A DNA stretch of 64,000 nucleotides, taken from the NCBI RefSeq assembly GCF_024809855.1, contig NZ_JANUEM010000010.1, forward strand, positions 62,001-126,000, read 5' to 3'. This stretch comes from Rheinheimera pacifica (GTDB lineage Bacteria > Pseudomonadota > Gammaproteobacteria > Enterobacterales > Alteromonadaceae). Under the pieces are notes generated by a model that ran no database searches, was not told where the DNA came from, and saw only the letters and a list, made by a program, of their open reading frames with translations. Both the position numbers and the translations under genes were made by a program. This document shows, in pieces, positions 44,169 to 51,561 of the stretch (position 1 is its first letter; each line of letters begins with the position of its first letter).

Positions 44169-44890
44169 TCTGCCAGCGTTACTGCTATGGTCCACAGGCT
44201 GATCTGCTTAGCGCCATGGCGGCGTAGCAAACGGCACAGCTCATTGGCGGTAGCGCCGGTGGTAATAACATCATCCACCAATGCCAGGTGGGCAGGTACA
44301 GTAAACTCAGGGTGCAGGGTAAAAGCATAACGCAGGTTAGCCTGGCGCTGTTTGCGGCTAAGGCCAACCTGAGCTTTTTGTTTGCCAGGGCGTTGCAATA
44401 ACGGCAGCAGCGGTATGCCGAGGGTTACCGCCGCTGTTTTTGCCAATAGTTCTGCCTGGTTAAAGCCCCGTTTGCGCTGTCTGGCAGGGTGCATGGGCAC
44501 ATACACTACCGCTTCAGGCAATTGCTGGCACTGTGCTTTGTATAATGTCAGTAACGCTGCAAATTGCTGTTGCAACAACTCTGCAGCACCATAATCCTGT
44601 TGAAACTTCCAGCGCTGTAACCAGTGCTGATAAGGCTGCTGGTAATACCCAAGGCTGAGCAGGGTGTCAAACCCCGGTTTTTTCAGGCCTCTGCTTACCT
44701 GCGGCAGCCACAACAAATTAAAATGACAAAGCTGATACGGCAATTGCGGCAATGCTTGCTGGCAACAGTGGCAAAGCTGGCAGCCGGAGCTGTGTACCGG
44801 TAAACTGCACCACAGGCATGGCGAGGGCAGCAGTAGGTGCCACATGCGGCCAAACTGAGACAAAAGCTGCTTTAGCAAATCAAACTCCAT
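44165..44890 (-). CDS. comF: ComF family phosphoribosyltransferase-like protein
   Basis: A 241-residue protein. The N-terminal zinc-finger-like cysteine pairs (CLWC, CQLCHCC) precede a phosphoribosyltransferase domain with VPMHPARQRKRGFNQAELLAK and the PRPP loop LALVDDVITTGATANEL. Called GntX in E. coli and ComF/CwgC-like elsewhere; needed for DNA uptake in competent bacteria. Divergent from bioH, as in E. coli. Its stop overlaps the M14 gene's stop by 4 bases. Confidence 0.9.
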   Translation of the reverse strand: MEFDLLKQLLSQFGRMWHLLLPSPCLWCSLPVHSSGCQLCHCCQQALPQLPYQLCHFNLLWLPQVSRGLKKPGFDTLLSLGYYQQPYQHWLQRWKFQQDYGAAELLQQQFAALLTLYKAQCQQLPEAVVYVPMHPARQRKRGFNQAELLAKTAAVTLGIPLLPLLQRPGKQKAQVGLSRKQRQANLRYAFTLHPEFTVPAHLALVDDVITTGATANELCRLLRRHGAKQISLWTIAVTLAD

Positions 44891-44924
44891 TTTAATTTAC
44901 AACTTTGTAACTATGGCAGGGAAA

Positions 44925-45677
44925 ATGACTTCAGACAAACCGGTATTGGTATTGTTACATGGCTGGGGAGTAAACCAGGGCGTCTGGCACGGTGTAGTGC
45001 AACAACTGGAAGACCAACTGGACGACAAAATGCAGTTACTGACACCGGACTTACCCGGCTTTGGCTTATGCCGCGACTATCCGCAGCCTTATCAACTGGA
45101 TGCTGTGGTGGATATGCTGGCGGCGCAGATCCCGGCGCAAAGTTATGTGTGTGGCTGGTCGTTAGGCGGCCTGCTGGCTATAGCGCTGGCGCACCGTTAC
45201 CCGCACAAAGTAAAACAGCTGGGTTTAATTGCTGCTTCGCCCTGCTTTATGGCGCAACAAAACTGGCCCGGTATGGCAGAAGCCATTATGCAGCAGTTTG
45301 CTCATGCGTTAAGTGAAAACCTGCCACTTACCATTGAGCGTTTTCTGGCTATTCAGGCTATGGGCAGCAGCAGCGCCCGCGCAGATATAAAAGTACTGAA
45401 ACAGGCCATAATGGCATACCCAATGGCAGATATCGCTGCGGTGGAAGGTGCATTGCAATTGCTTAAACTTGACCTACGACAGCAGTTTGCGGCATTAACC
45501 CAGCCTGTTGCAGGCTTTTTTGGCCGCCTGGATTCGCTTGTGCCGGTAAAAGTGACTGATTTACTGCAACAGTTGCAGCCGCAAGGCCGGTTTGTCGTGG
45601 CAGCTCATGCATCGCACGCGCCTTTTATTTCACATCAGGACGAGTTTATCCAATGGCTCAGGCTGTGGCTTAACTGA
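44925..45677 (+). CDS. bioH: Pimeloyl-ACP methyl ester carboxylesterase
   Basis: A 250-residue alpha/beta hydrolase that removes the methyl group from pimeloyl-ACP in biotin synthesis. Motifs: VLLHGWGVNQGVWHGV, the nucleophile elbow CGWSLGGLLAI, the late aspartate in FFGRLDSLVPV and the histidine in HASHAPFISHQDEF. Order and divergence from comF fit BioH. ATG 44925 has AGGG close by; the ATG at 44913, four codons earlier, has no ribosome site, but either is possible. Confidence 0.88.
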   Translation: MTSDKPVLVLLHGWGVNQGVWHGVVQQLEDQLDDKMQLLTPDLPGFGLCRDYPQPYQLDAVVDMLAAQIPAQSYVCGWSLGGLLAIALAHRYPHKVKQLGLIAASPCFMAQQNWPGMAEAIMQQFAHALSENLPLTIERFLAIQAMGSSSARADIKVLKQAIMAYPMADIAAVEGALQLLKLDLRQQFAALTQPVAGFFGRLDSLVPVKVTDLLQQLQPQGRFVVAAHASHAPFISHQDEFIQWLRLWLN

Positions 45678-45685
45678 ATTCTGTG

Positions 45686-45705
45686 GTACAGCTAAAGTGC
45701 TGTAC
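45686..45705 (+). terminator. Possible weak terminator after bioH
   Basis: GTACAGC (45686-45692) pairs with GCTGTAC (45699-45705) around a 6-base loop. A CTTTCTTTTT run lies about 12 bases beyond the stem, rather far for a typical intrinsic terminator. Confidence 0.35.
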
Positions 45706-45780
45706 TCAGGGCTGGCTTTCTTTTTAGCGGGTTTTGGTTAATAATTAACCATTATCAGCAGATGTTGCAGGAGTTGTACC

Positions 45781-46086
45781 ATGGACATTCAATCCGCGTT
45801 GTATTCAGGCATGCAGGGGTTTCAGCGTGCCAGTGCCGGTGTCACGGATGCGACAATTGATATTAATCGCCAAACCCGTGCTAACCGGCTGAATGAAACT
45901 GAACAGGCCGTTACACCAACCCAGGCTACAGAGCAGCCGCGCCAGATACAAACCGCTGAACAACCCGGCTCACTAACCAGCAGCTTAGTGCAGTTAGGCC
46001 AGGAAGAGCGTAACGCTCAGGCTAATGTAAAAAGTATTCAAACCGCTGACGAGGTATTGGGTACTGTGATTGATATCCGGGTCTGA
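45781..46086 (+). CDS. Small flagellar rod/hook-like protein
   Basis: A 101-residue protein. The start, MDIQSALYSGMQGFQRASAG, resembles the N-terminal helix of flagellar rod and hook proteins, and the end, ANVKSIQTADEVLGTVIDIR, resembles their C-terminal helix. The middle is only a Thr/Gln-rich linker, so it looks like a rod-protein coiled coil without its outer domain. AGGAG is upstream. No flagellar genes are near. The function is unknown; the resemblance is my reading of the ends. Confidence 0.6.
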   Translation: MDIQSALYSGMQGFQRASAGVTDATIDINRQTRANRLNETEQAVTPTQATEQPRQIQTAEQPGSLTSSLVQLGQEERNAQANVKSIQTADEVLGTVIDIRV

Positions 46087-46091
46087 GCACA

Positions 46092-46976
46092 ATGCTGGTA
46101 TCACATTATCCTAATGTCAGTATTAACACCGCCAACCCGCCAACGGAGATGGCGCGGCGTGATGCTGTACGGCGGGATTTATTTGAGCCGGTAAAAGAAA
46201 CTGCCAAATCCGGTGCAGAAAAACCGGCTGCTAGCGATGAAAAAGCCCGGCCCGGTGGTAGCAGCGGGGCTCAGGTTAGCCTGTACGACGCCAGCGGCAA
46301 AGAAACAGAAACGCAGCAGGCGATAGATGGTCGTGGTGAAAACTCTGATAGCCAGCAGCAAGACGGGAAAGGTGAACAGGCGCCAAAGCAACAAGCCGAA
46401 CAGCAGGAACAACAAGAGATCCGCGAGCTTAAAGCACGGGATCAGGAAGTAAAAACCCATGAGCAGGCTCATGCGGCAGTGGGAGGCCGTTATGCCGGTG
46501 CACCAGGTTACACTTACGAGCTGGGCCCTGATGGCAAGCAGTATGCTGTCGGCGGTGAAGTACAGATAGACATTTCGCCGATACCTGGCGACCCTCAGGC
46601 AACAGTACAAAAAATGCAGCAGGTACGTGCTGCTGCCTTGGCCCCGGCAGAGCCTTCGGCGGCAGACAGACGTATTGCAGCAGAAGCCGCTCAGCGCCAA
46701 ATTCAGGCACAGGCCGAACTGGTTAAGCAAAATTCTGCCACAGGGCAGAGCAACGGAGCTGAACAAACAACAACCGGTACCGGTTTTGCTGAACAGGTCG
46801 CGCAAACCGATATTAGCTACAGTGTGTCAGATGATAACGGTGGCAGCACCGCAGTGTACCCGCAGCGCGATACCCTGGCCAGCTCAGCGCAAATGCAACT
46901 GCGCCGTAATGTTATTGCCGGTTATTATCAGGCTGCTACCGAGCCGCAGATCAAACAATCTCTACAACAGGCTTAA
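46092..46976 (+). CDS. Putative metalloprotease (SprA-related, CJM1_0395-like)
   Basis: A 294-residue protein. The first about 115 residues are low-complexity and rich in Gln, Glu and Lys. The conserved core reads LKARDQEVKTHEQAHAAVGGRYAGAP, with an HExxH-like HEQAH motif, then YTYELGPDGKQYAVGGEVQIDISPIPGDP. This matches a family annotated as SprA-related putative metalloproteases, with no proven activity. No signal peptide is visible. It begins 5 bases after the preceding small gene, so the two are probably co-translated. Confidence 0.78.
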   Translation: MLVSHYPNVSINTANPPTEMARRDAVRRDLFEPVKETAKSGAEKPAASDEKARPGGSSGAQVSLYDASGKETETQQAIDGRGENSDSQQQDGKGEQAPKQQAEQQEQQEIRELKARDQEVKTHEQAHAAVGGRYAGAPGYTYELGPDGKQYAVGGEVQIDISPIPGDPQATVQKMQQVRAAALAPAEPSAADRRIAAEAAQRQIQAQAELVKQNSATGQSNGAEQTTTGTGFAEQVAQTDISYSVSDDNGGSTAVYPQRDTLASSAQMQLRRNVIAGYYQAATEPQIKQSLQQA

Positions 46977-47011
46977 CCTTGCTTTATATTGCTAAATAGC
47001 TAAACCAAAAC

Positions 47012-47140
47012 TTATAACCAATGAATTTCAAGATGCACGTAGGCGGCAAGTGAGTGAATCCCCATGAGCATAGCAATACTATGTGATTGGGGTGAGTGAG
47101 CGCAGCCAACAACCGTGCATCTTGAAAGACGAAGGTTATA
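47012..47140. repeat. Palindromic MITE-like repeat element
   Basis: An imperfect 129-base palindrome in a 345-base gap between genes. TTATAACC at 47012 answers GGTTATA at 47134, TTTCAAGATGCACG (47026-47039) pairs exactly with 47114-47127, and CCCCATGAGCATAG pairs loosely with CTATGTGATTGGGG in the centre. The GAGTGAGCGCAGCC stretch resembles intergenic repeats I associate with Vibrio/Shewanella-type genomes. It is non-coding. The rest of the gap, 47141-47321, should carry the phosphatase promoter; I see nothing else in it. Confidence 0.75.
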
Positions 47141-47321
47141 TAACCTTATGAATCATATCAAATAGATTAACAATAGATAATAAAACGGCTGAAAATAGTG
47201 CTGCTGACACTGGCTGTTGATTGTTCTGCCTGCCTTCTTACTTCATGCTGCCTGCCACACTGCCTGGCGATGTCTGTGCCTGCAGTAATCTATTTATCTG
47301 AGTACAACACAGGAAAAGACT

Positions 47322-48488
47322 ATGGTTCGATGGATATTCAGTTTTATTATCATTTTCCCGGTTCTGGCATATTGCTGGTATTTGTATGACAACAGCATAA
47401 ACCCCAATGAAATGCCTGCTTCCATTCACAATGAACCGGCAACGCCGGGCTTAAATACTGCTTTGGACGACGGACCCTATGCTTTTTTCAGCAAGAATGA
47501 TCAACAACTTGAGCTGAAATGGGTGTGTAACGAACAACTGATTGAAAAAACACAACAGGTAACCGAGGTTATTAAACCTGTTTGTGCCTACCCCAGAGAA
47601 ATCAATGTTCGTCAGCAATACGCGCTGGAGCCATTGTTTCGTTACAGTGCAGAGAAACTGGCAGTGATTAGCGATGTTCACGGCCAGTATGACGTTATGA
47701 CACAGCTACTTACTGCTAATGCAGTAGTTGATAGCCAGCTGAACTGGGCGTTCGGTAATGGTCATCTGGTGGTGGTGGGTGATGTAATGGACCGTGGCGA
47801 TAAAGTAACGGAGATTTTGTGGTGGTTGTATCAGTTAGAGCAACAGGCCGCAGCGGCAGGTGGCAGGGTGCATTTGCTGTTGGGCAACCATGAAACTATG
47901 GTGCTGTACAATGACTTACGCTACATCAATAAAAAGTATCAGCAGGTTGCCACGCGTCTGGGTACTGATTATACCGGGCTTTACAATGAAAACTCCGTAT
48001 TGGGCCAATGGCTACGCAGCAGGCCTGTATTAGCACAGGTAAACGATATGTTGTTTGTACATGGAGGCCTGCATCCGGACTATCTTTCGCTGGGCATGTC
48101 GATGTCGGAAGTTAATGAGCAGTTCCGGCAATCGTTAGGCATTGCCCGTGATAAGTTGAAAGAGGTGCCGGTGCTGAACTTCTTATATGGTTCGTTGGGG
48201 CCCTTATGGTATCGCGGTTACTTTCGTGAAGAGAACGCCGTGACGGAGCCAGTATTAACACAACTGCTATCTACGCTGAATGTAAATAGAATAGTGGTAG
48301 GGCATACCTCAATGGATGGTGTGTTCTCACACTTTGGTGGCAAGGTTATCTCTGTCGACAGCAATATTAAACACGGTAAAGGTGGTGAAATATTACTGTG
48401 GCAAGCCGGTGTTTTACTACGTGGTACTGTGTCCGGTGAGCAATTGCCAATGCGTACTTTGTTGGAAAAAGACATTCAGGCTAATTAA
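47322..48488 (+). CDS. Shewanella-like (SLP) protein phosphatase
   Basis: A 388-residue protein with an N-terminal hydrophobic anchor or signal (about 4-22) and a PPP-type metallophosphatase domain. Metal motifs in order: ISDVHGQYD, GDVMDRGDK, GNHETMVLYNDLRY, and VHGGLHPDY, with the late GHTSMDGVF. The spacing is that of Shewanella-like phosphatases, related to eukaryotic PPP enzymes and also found in plants and Plasmodium. It probably dephosphorylates Ser/Thr or Tyr residues in the periplasm. AGGAAA precedes the ATG. Confidence 0.85.
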   Translation: MVRWIFSFIIIFPVLAYCWYLYDNSINPNEMPASIHNEPATPGLNTALDDGPYAFFSKNDQQLELKWVCNEQLIEKTQQVTEVIKPVCAYPREINVRQQYALEPLFRYSAEKLAVISDVHGQYDVMTQLLTANAVVDSQLNWAFGNGHLVVVGDVMDRGDKVTEILWWLYQLEQQAAAAGGRVHLLLGNHETMVLYNDLRYINKKYQQVATRLGTDYTGLYNENSVLGQWLRSRPVLAQVNDMLFVHGGLHPDYLSLGMSMSEVNEQFRQSLGIARDKLKEVPVLNFLYGSLGPLWYRGYFREENAVTEPVLTQLLSTLNVNRIVVGHTSMDGVFSHFGGKVISVDSNIKHGKGGEILLWQAGVLLRGTVSGEQLPMRTLLEKDIQAN

Positions 48489-48746
48489 ATACCCCGTTTC
48501 CTTCTGGCATTTTGCCGCTGTTTATTTTGCAGTGGCATTTCTATCGTACTGATTAATAAGTGATAGATATTAAATAGAGTTAGAACTGGTGAAGAAAGGA
48601 GTTGGTTGTCATTGCATTGACATACACCAGAGAGATAAACCTGCTCAGAGTAAGCCGGTGGTTTTTCCGTTGCTGGTTTACCTGCCTGATAGCGCGTCAG
48701 GATGTTACATACAAAAATTCAGTGACAAGAACTTGGGAATAACATA

Positions 48747-51500
48747 ATGAATAAAAACACACCAGTGGCTCTGGCCATTAAAACAGCAATGCTGACAGGG
48801 TTGTTTGGCAGTGTTGCTTTTACCGCCGGCAGTTATGCACAGGAGACGGCAGCAAATGCCGTAGAGCGTATTGAAGTAACGGGGTCCCGTATCAAACGTA
48901 CAGATATGGAAGGCGTTGCACCTGTTACTGTTATTACAGCTGAAGATATGGAGCTCAGTGGTTTTAGCAATGTAGAAGAGGTGCTGCAGGCGTCTGTAGC
49001 CAATGCGGGCCGTACCATTGAAGGCAATGAAAGTAGCTGGACACAAGGTGCCACCACCATCAACCTGCGAGGCATGGGCGCCAACCGGACATTAGTGCTG
49101 GTAAATGGTAAGCGCGTACCACAATATCCGGCTGCAACAGGGGGTACGTCAAACTTTGTTGATACTTCTACCTTTCCGACCAGCGCAGTAGAGCGGGTAG
49201 AAATTCTTACCGGTGGCGCTTCAGCTATTTATGGTTCAGACGCTGTAGGCGGTGTGGTTAATATTATCCTGAAGAAAAAGTATGACCGTACTACTTTGAA
49301 CCTACGCCATGATAACCCACAGCACGGCGGACGGGATCGCACTAAGGCATCGTTAACTTCTGGCTTTGAAACCCGGCTTGGCCAAACCATGCTGGTGCTG
49401 GAATACAGTGATGATGAAATTCTACGTGCAGGGCAGCGTAACTTTACGCAAAAAGGCGGCCCTGACGGTACAGACACTCACAGCTCTACTTCTGCTTATC
49501 TGCGTGATTACGACAAAGTGTTTCATAACGTTGGCGTGTCAGGCTCTGCGGCCAGCTACATTATGGCTAACCAGCAGCAGTGTGCAGACCTGTTTGGCGA
49601 CCGTGGCATCTGGAATGACGAAGAAAGCCGGTACAAGTGCCGTTATGATGCAACAACGGACGACGGTCTGCACCCTGGTAAGAAAGAATACAATCTGGTA
49701 TTGAACCAGTCTGGTGAGTTAAGCAGTAACTGGCAGTATAACCTGTTGCTGCAAGGCAGCGATAAAGAAACCACCCGTGGTAATGGCCAGAAAAGCGTTA
49801 GCCCGACCTTTTATATGGATCGGGATAATCCGGGCAACTACAGCTATAGCGCAACAGACTTTAATCGCACGCGTGAGTTCCGCGTTTACCGCCGGCTGGA
49901 TGATTATGGCCAGATCCGCGATTACACCGGCAAAGAAAAGAATATGAACCTGTCGGCTGGCATTAACGGCCAGATCGGTGACTATGATCTGGAACTAAGC
50001 TGGGCATACGGTAAGAGTAAGTTTGACCGCTATGGCCGCAATCAGATGCGGGCAGACCGGCTGTTGGATATTATCAGCTTTAACCCGGCAGATTCAGCCG
50101 ATCCGGATAAATGGTATCCGCTGGATAAGATGACACCGGAGCAAGCCGAGTATTTATACGCGGAAACACTGACGGATGCCGGATCGGGTATGAACCAGGT
50201 ACAGGCAGTACTGACCGGTGATCTGCTGGATACCGCCAACGGTCCTATACAGTTTGCAGTATCTGCAGAATGGGCCCGTGACTGGTATTACGACAACAAA
50301 GACGAACATACGCTTAGCGGCAATTTGTTAGGCCAGGGTGGAACTCATGGCCGTGGAGAACGCAAACGCTATGCTGCTGCCGGTGAGCTGGCTATTCCGG
50401 TATTGGACCGCTCATCAGGTTTAGGCAAAATGGACGCCAGCATTGCCGTGCGTTATGACAAGTATGACGACAAATCAGATGTGGGTGGGGCTCTGACACC
50501 ACAGGTAGGGGTGACGTATCAGCCGCATGAAGACTGGTTGCTAAGAGCAAACGCCGGTCGCAGTTTCCGGGCGCCGGATTTACACCGTATGTATGCAGGT
50601 GTCAGCCGTTCGTTTTCCAGTACCACTATTAAGGTTGACCCTAACCACCCGGTTGGCCTGGATGACAACTATGATTCTATCAGTGCTGGCAACCTGAATC
50701 TGTCGGAGGAAAAAGGCAAGTTCTGGAATATTGGCGTGGTAGGGCAGTTAACCGAAAGCATCAGCACTACAGTAGATTTCTGGCGTATTTCGCTGGATGG
50801 CGCCGTATACACTGAAACTGTTGACCGGATTTTGCAAAATCCTGCCTACGACATGACCGGACAAGCGTCATCTTGTAATGATCTGACGTCTATCGGCTAT
50901 ATTACACAGCAATTGCCGGGACAGGATTACCGCGATGTTTTATGCGTACGCCGCGGTATTATTAACAGTTCTTACGAGTCTTCTCAGGGTATTGACGGCG
51001 AGCTGGCTTACAACCTGGATCTGAACAGCTTTGGTAAATTCCGCTTAAAAACCAATTTGTCCTATACCATGAAAAAAGAGTATCAGGCATTTGATGGCGG
51101 CGAGCGGGTTGAAGAAACACAAGATGACTACCTGCCAGCATGGAAGAGTACGGTATCGCTGAACTGGAGCTTGCAAGATCTGAGCGTAAACCTGAGCTGG
51201 TATTATCTTGGCACTGCAGAAGGCTGGAGTACCTGGACATTGCCTGACGGCACTGGTAACAGCTATCAGGAGCGGGTCTGGAGTAAGCTGGATGCGAACA
51301 AAACTCTTAACCTGAACAGTAGCTACCGCTTTAGCCGGGACACCAAGCTTACATTAGGCATTAATAACCTGACCGACAACATGCCGCCAGTTTATGCCGA
51401 AGGTCACCCCAATCGTAATGATCACCCGTATTACCGCAGTAACATGGGCTACAACGTGATTGGCCGCACCTTCTATGCTGCATTGGAACACCGTTTCTGA
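48747..51500 (+). CDS. TonB-dependent outer-membrane receptor
   Basis: A 917-residue outer-membrane transporter. Signal peptide to about residue 32 (SYAQE), then the TonB-box-like VERIEVTGSRIKR, a plug domain (about 52-175) with TTINLRGMGANRTLVLVNGKRVP and SAIYGSDAVGGVVNIILKK, and a 22-strand barrel ending in aromatic F (YAALEHRF). GGGAATAA precedes the ATG. The substrate is unknown; the S9 peptidase immediately downstream suggests peptides. A clear terminator follows. Confidence 0.93.
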   Translation: MNKNTPVALAIKTAMLTGLFGSVAFTAGSYAQETAANAVERIEVTGSRIKRTDMEGVAPVTVITAEDMELSGFSNVEEVLQASVANAGRTIEGNESSWTQGATTINLRGMGANRTLVLVNGKRVPQYPAATGGTSNFVDTSTFPTSAVERVEILTGGASAIYGSDAVGGVVNIILKKKYDRTTLNLRHDNPQHGGRDRTKASLTSGFETRLGQTMLVLEYSDDEILRAGQRNFTQKGGPDGTDTHSSTSAYLRDYDKVFHNVGVSGSAASYIMANQQQCADLFGDRGIWNDEESRYKCRYDATTDDGLHPGKKEYNLVLNQSGELSSNWQYNLLLQGSDKETTRGNGQKSVSPTFYMDRDNPGNYSYSATDFNRTREFRVYRRLDDYGQIRDYTGKEKNMNLSAGINGQIGDYDLELSWAYGKSKFDRYGRNQMRADRLLDIISFNPADSADPDKWYPLDKMTPEQAEYLYAETLTDAGSGMNQVQAVLTGDLLDTANGPIQFAVSAEWARDWYYDNKDEHTLSGNLLGQGGTHGRGERKRYAAAGELAIPVLDRSSGLGKMDASIAVRYDKYDDKSDVGGALTPQVGVTYQPHEDWLLRANAGRSFRAPDLHRMYAGVSRSFSSTTIKVDPNHPVGLDDNYDSISAGNLNLSEEKGKFWNIGVVGQLTESISTTVDFWRISLDGAVYTETVDRILQNPAYDMTGQASSCNDLTSIGYITQQLPGQDYRDVLCVRRGIINSSYESSQGIDGELAYNLDLNSFGKFRLKTNLSYTMKKEYQAFDGGERVEETQDDYLPAWKSTVSLNWSLQDLSVNLSWYYLGTAEGWSTWTLPDGTGNSYQERVWSKLDANKTLNLNSSYRFSRDTKLTLGINNLTDNMPPVYAEGHPNRNDHPYYRSNMGYNVIGRTFYAALEHRF

Positions 51501-51518
51501 TTGTAAGCTGTTTGTTTT

Positions 51519-51545
51519 AGCCCCGGTAACGGGGCTTTATTCTTT
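51519..51545 (+). terminator. Intrinsic terminator after the TonB receptor
   Basis: AGCCCCG and CGGGGCT pair around a GTAA tetraloop (51519-51536), followed by TTATTCTTTTT. It lies 18 bases after the receptor stop and 17 before the S9 peptidase, so the latter may rely on read-through. Confidence 0.85.
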
Positions 51546-51561
51546 TTAAGGTTAGCAACTG

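Noticed and set aside
46179..46805. 208-codon open frame antisense to the SprA-related gene
   Set aside because: Composition is Leu/Cys/Arg-rich nonsense typical of antisense to a Gln/Glu-rich gene; no ribosome site, and the plus-strand protein has recognised motifs.
48617..48622. Perfect TTGACA upstream of the TonB receptor
   Set aside because: No acceptable -10 box 16-18 bases downstream, so I did not call a promoter.
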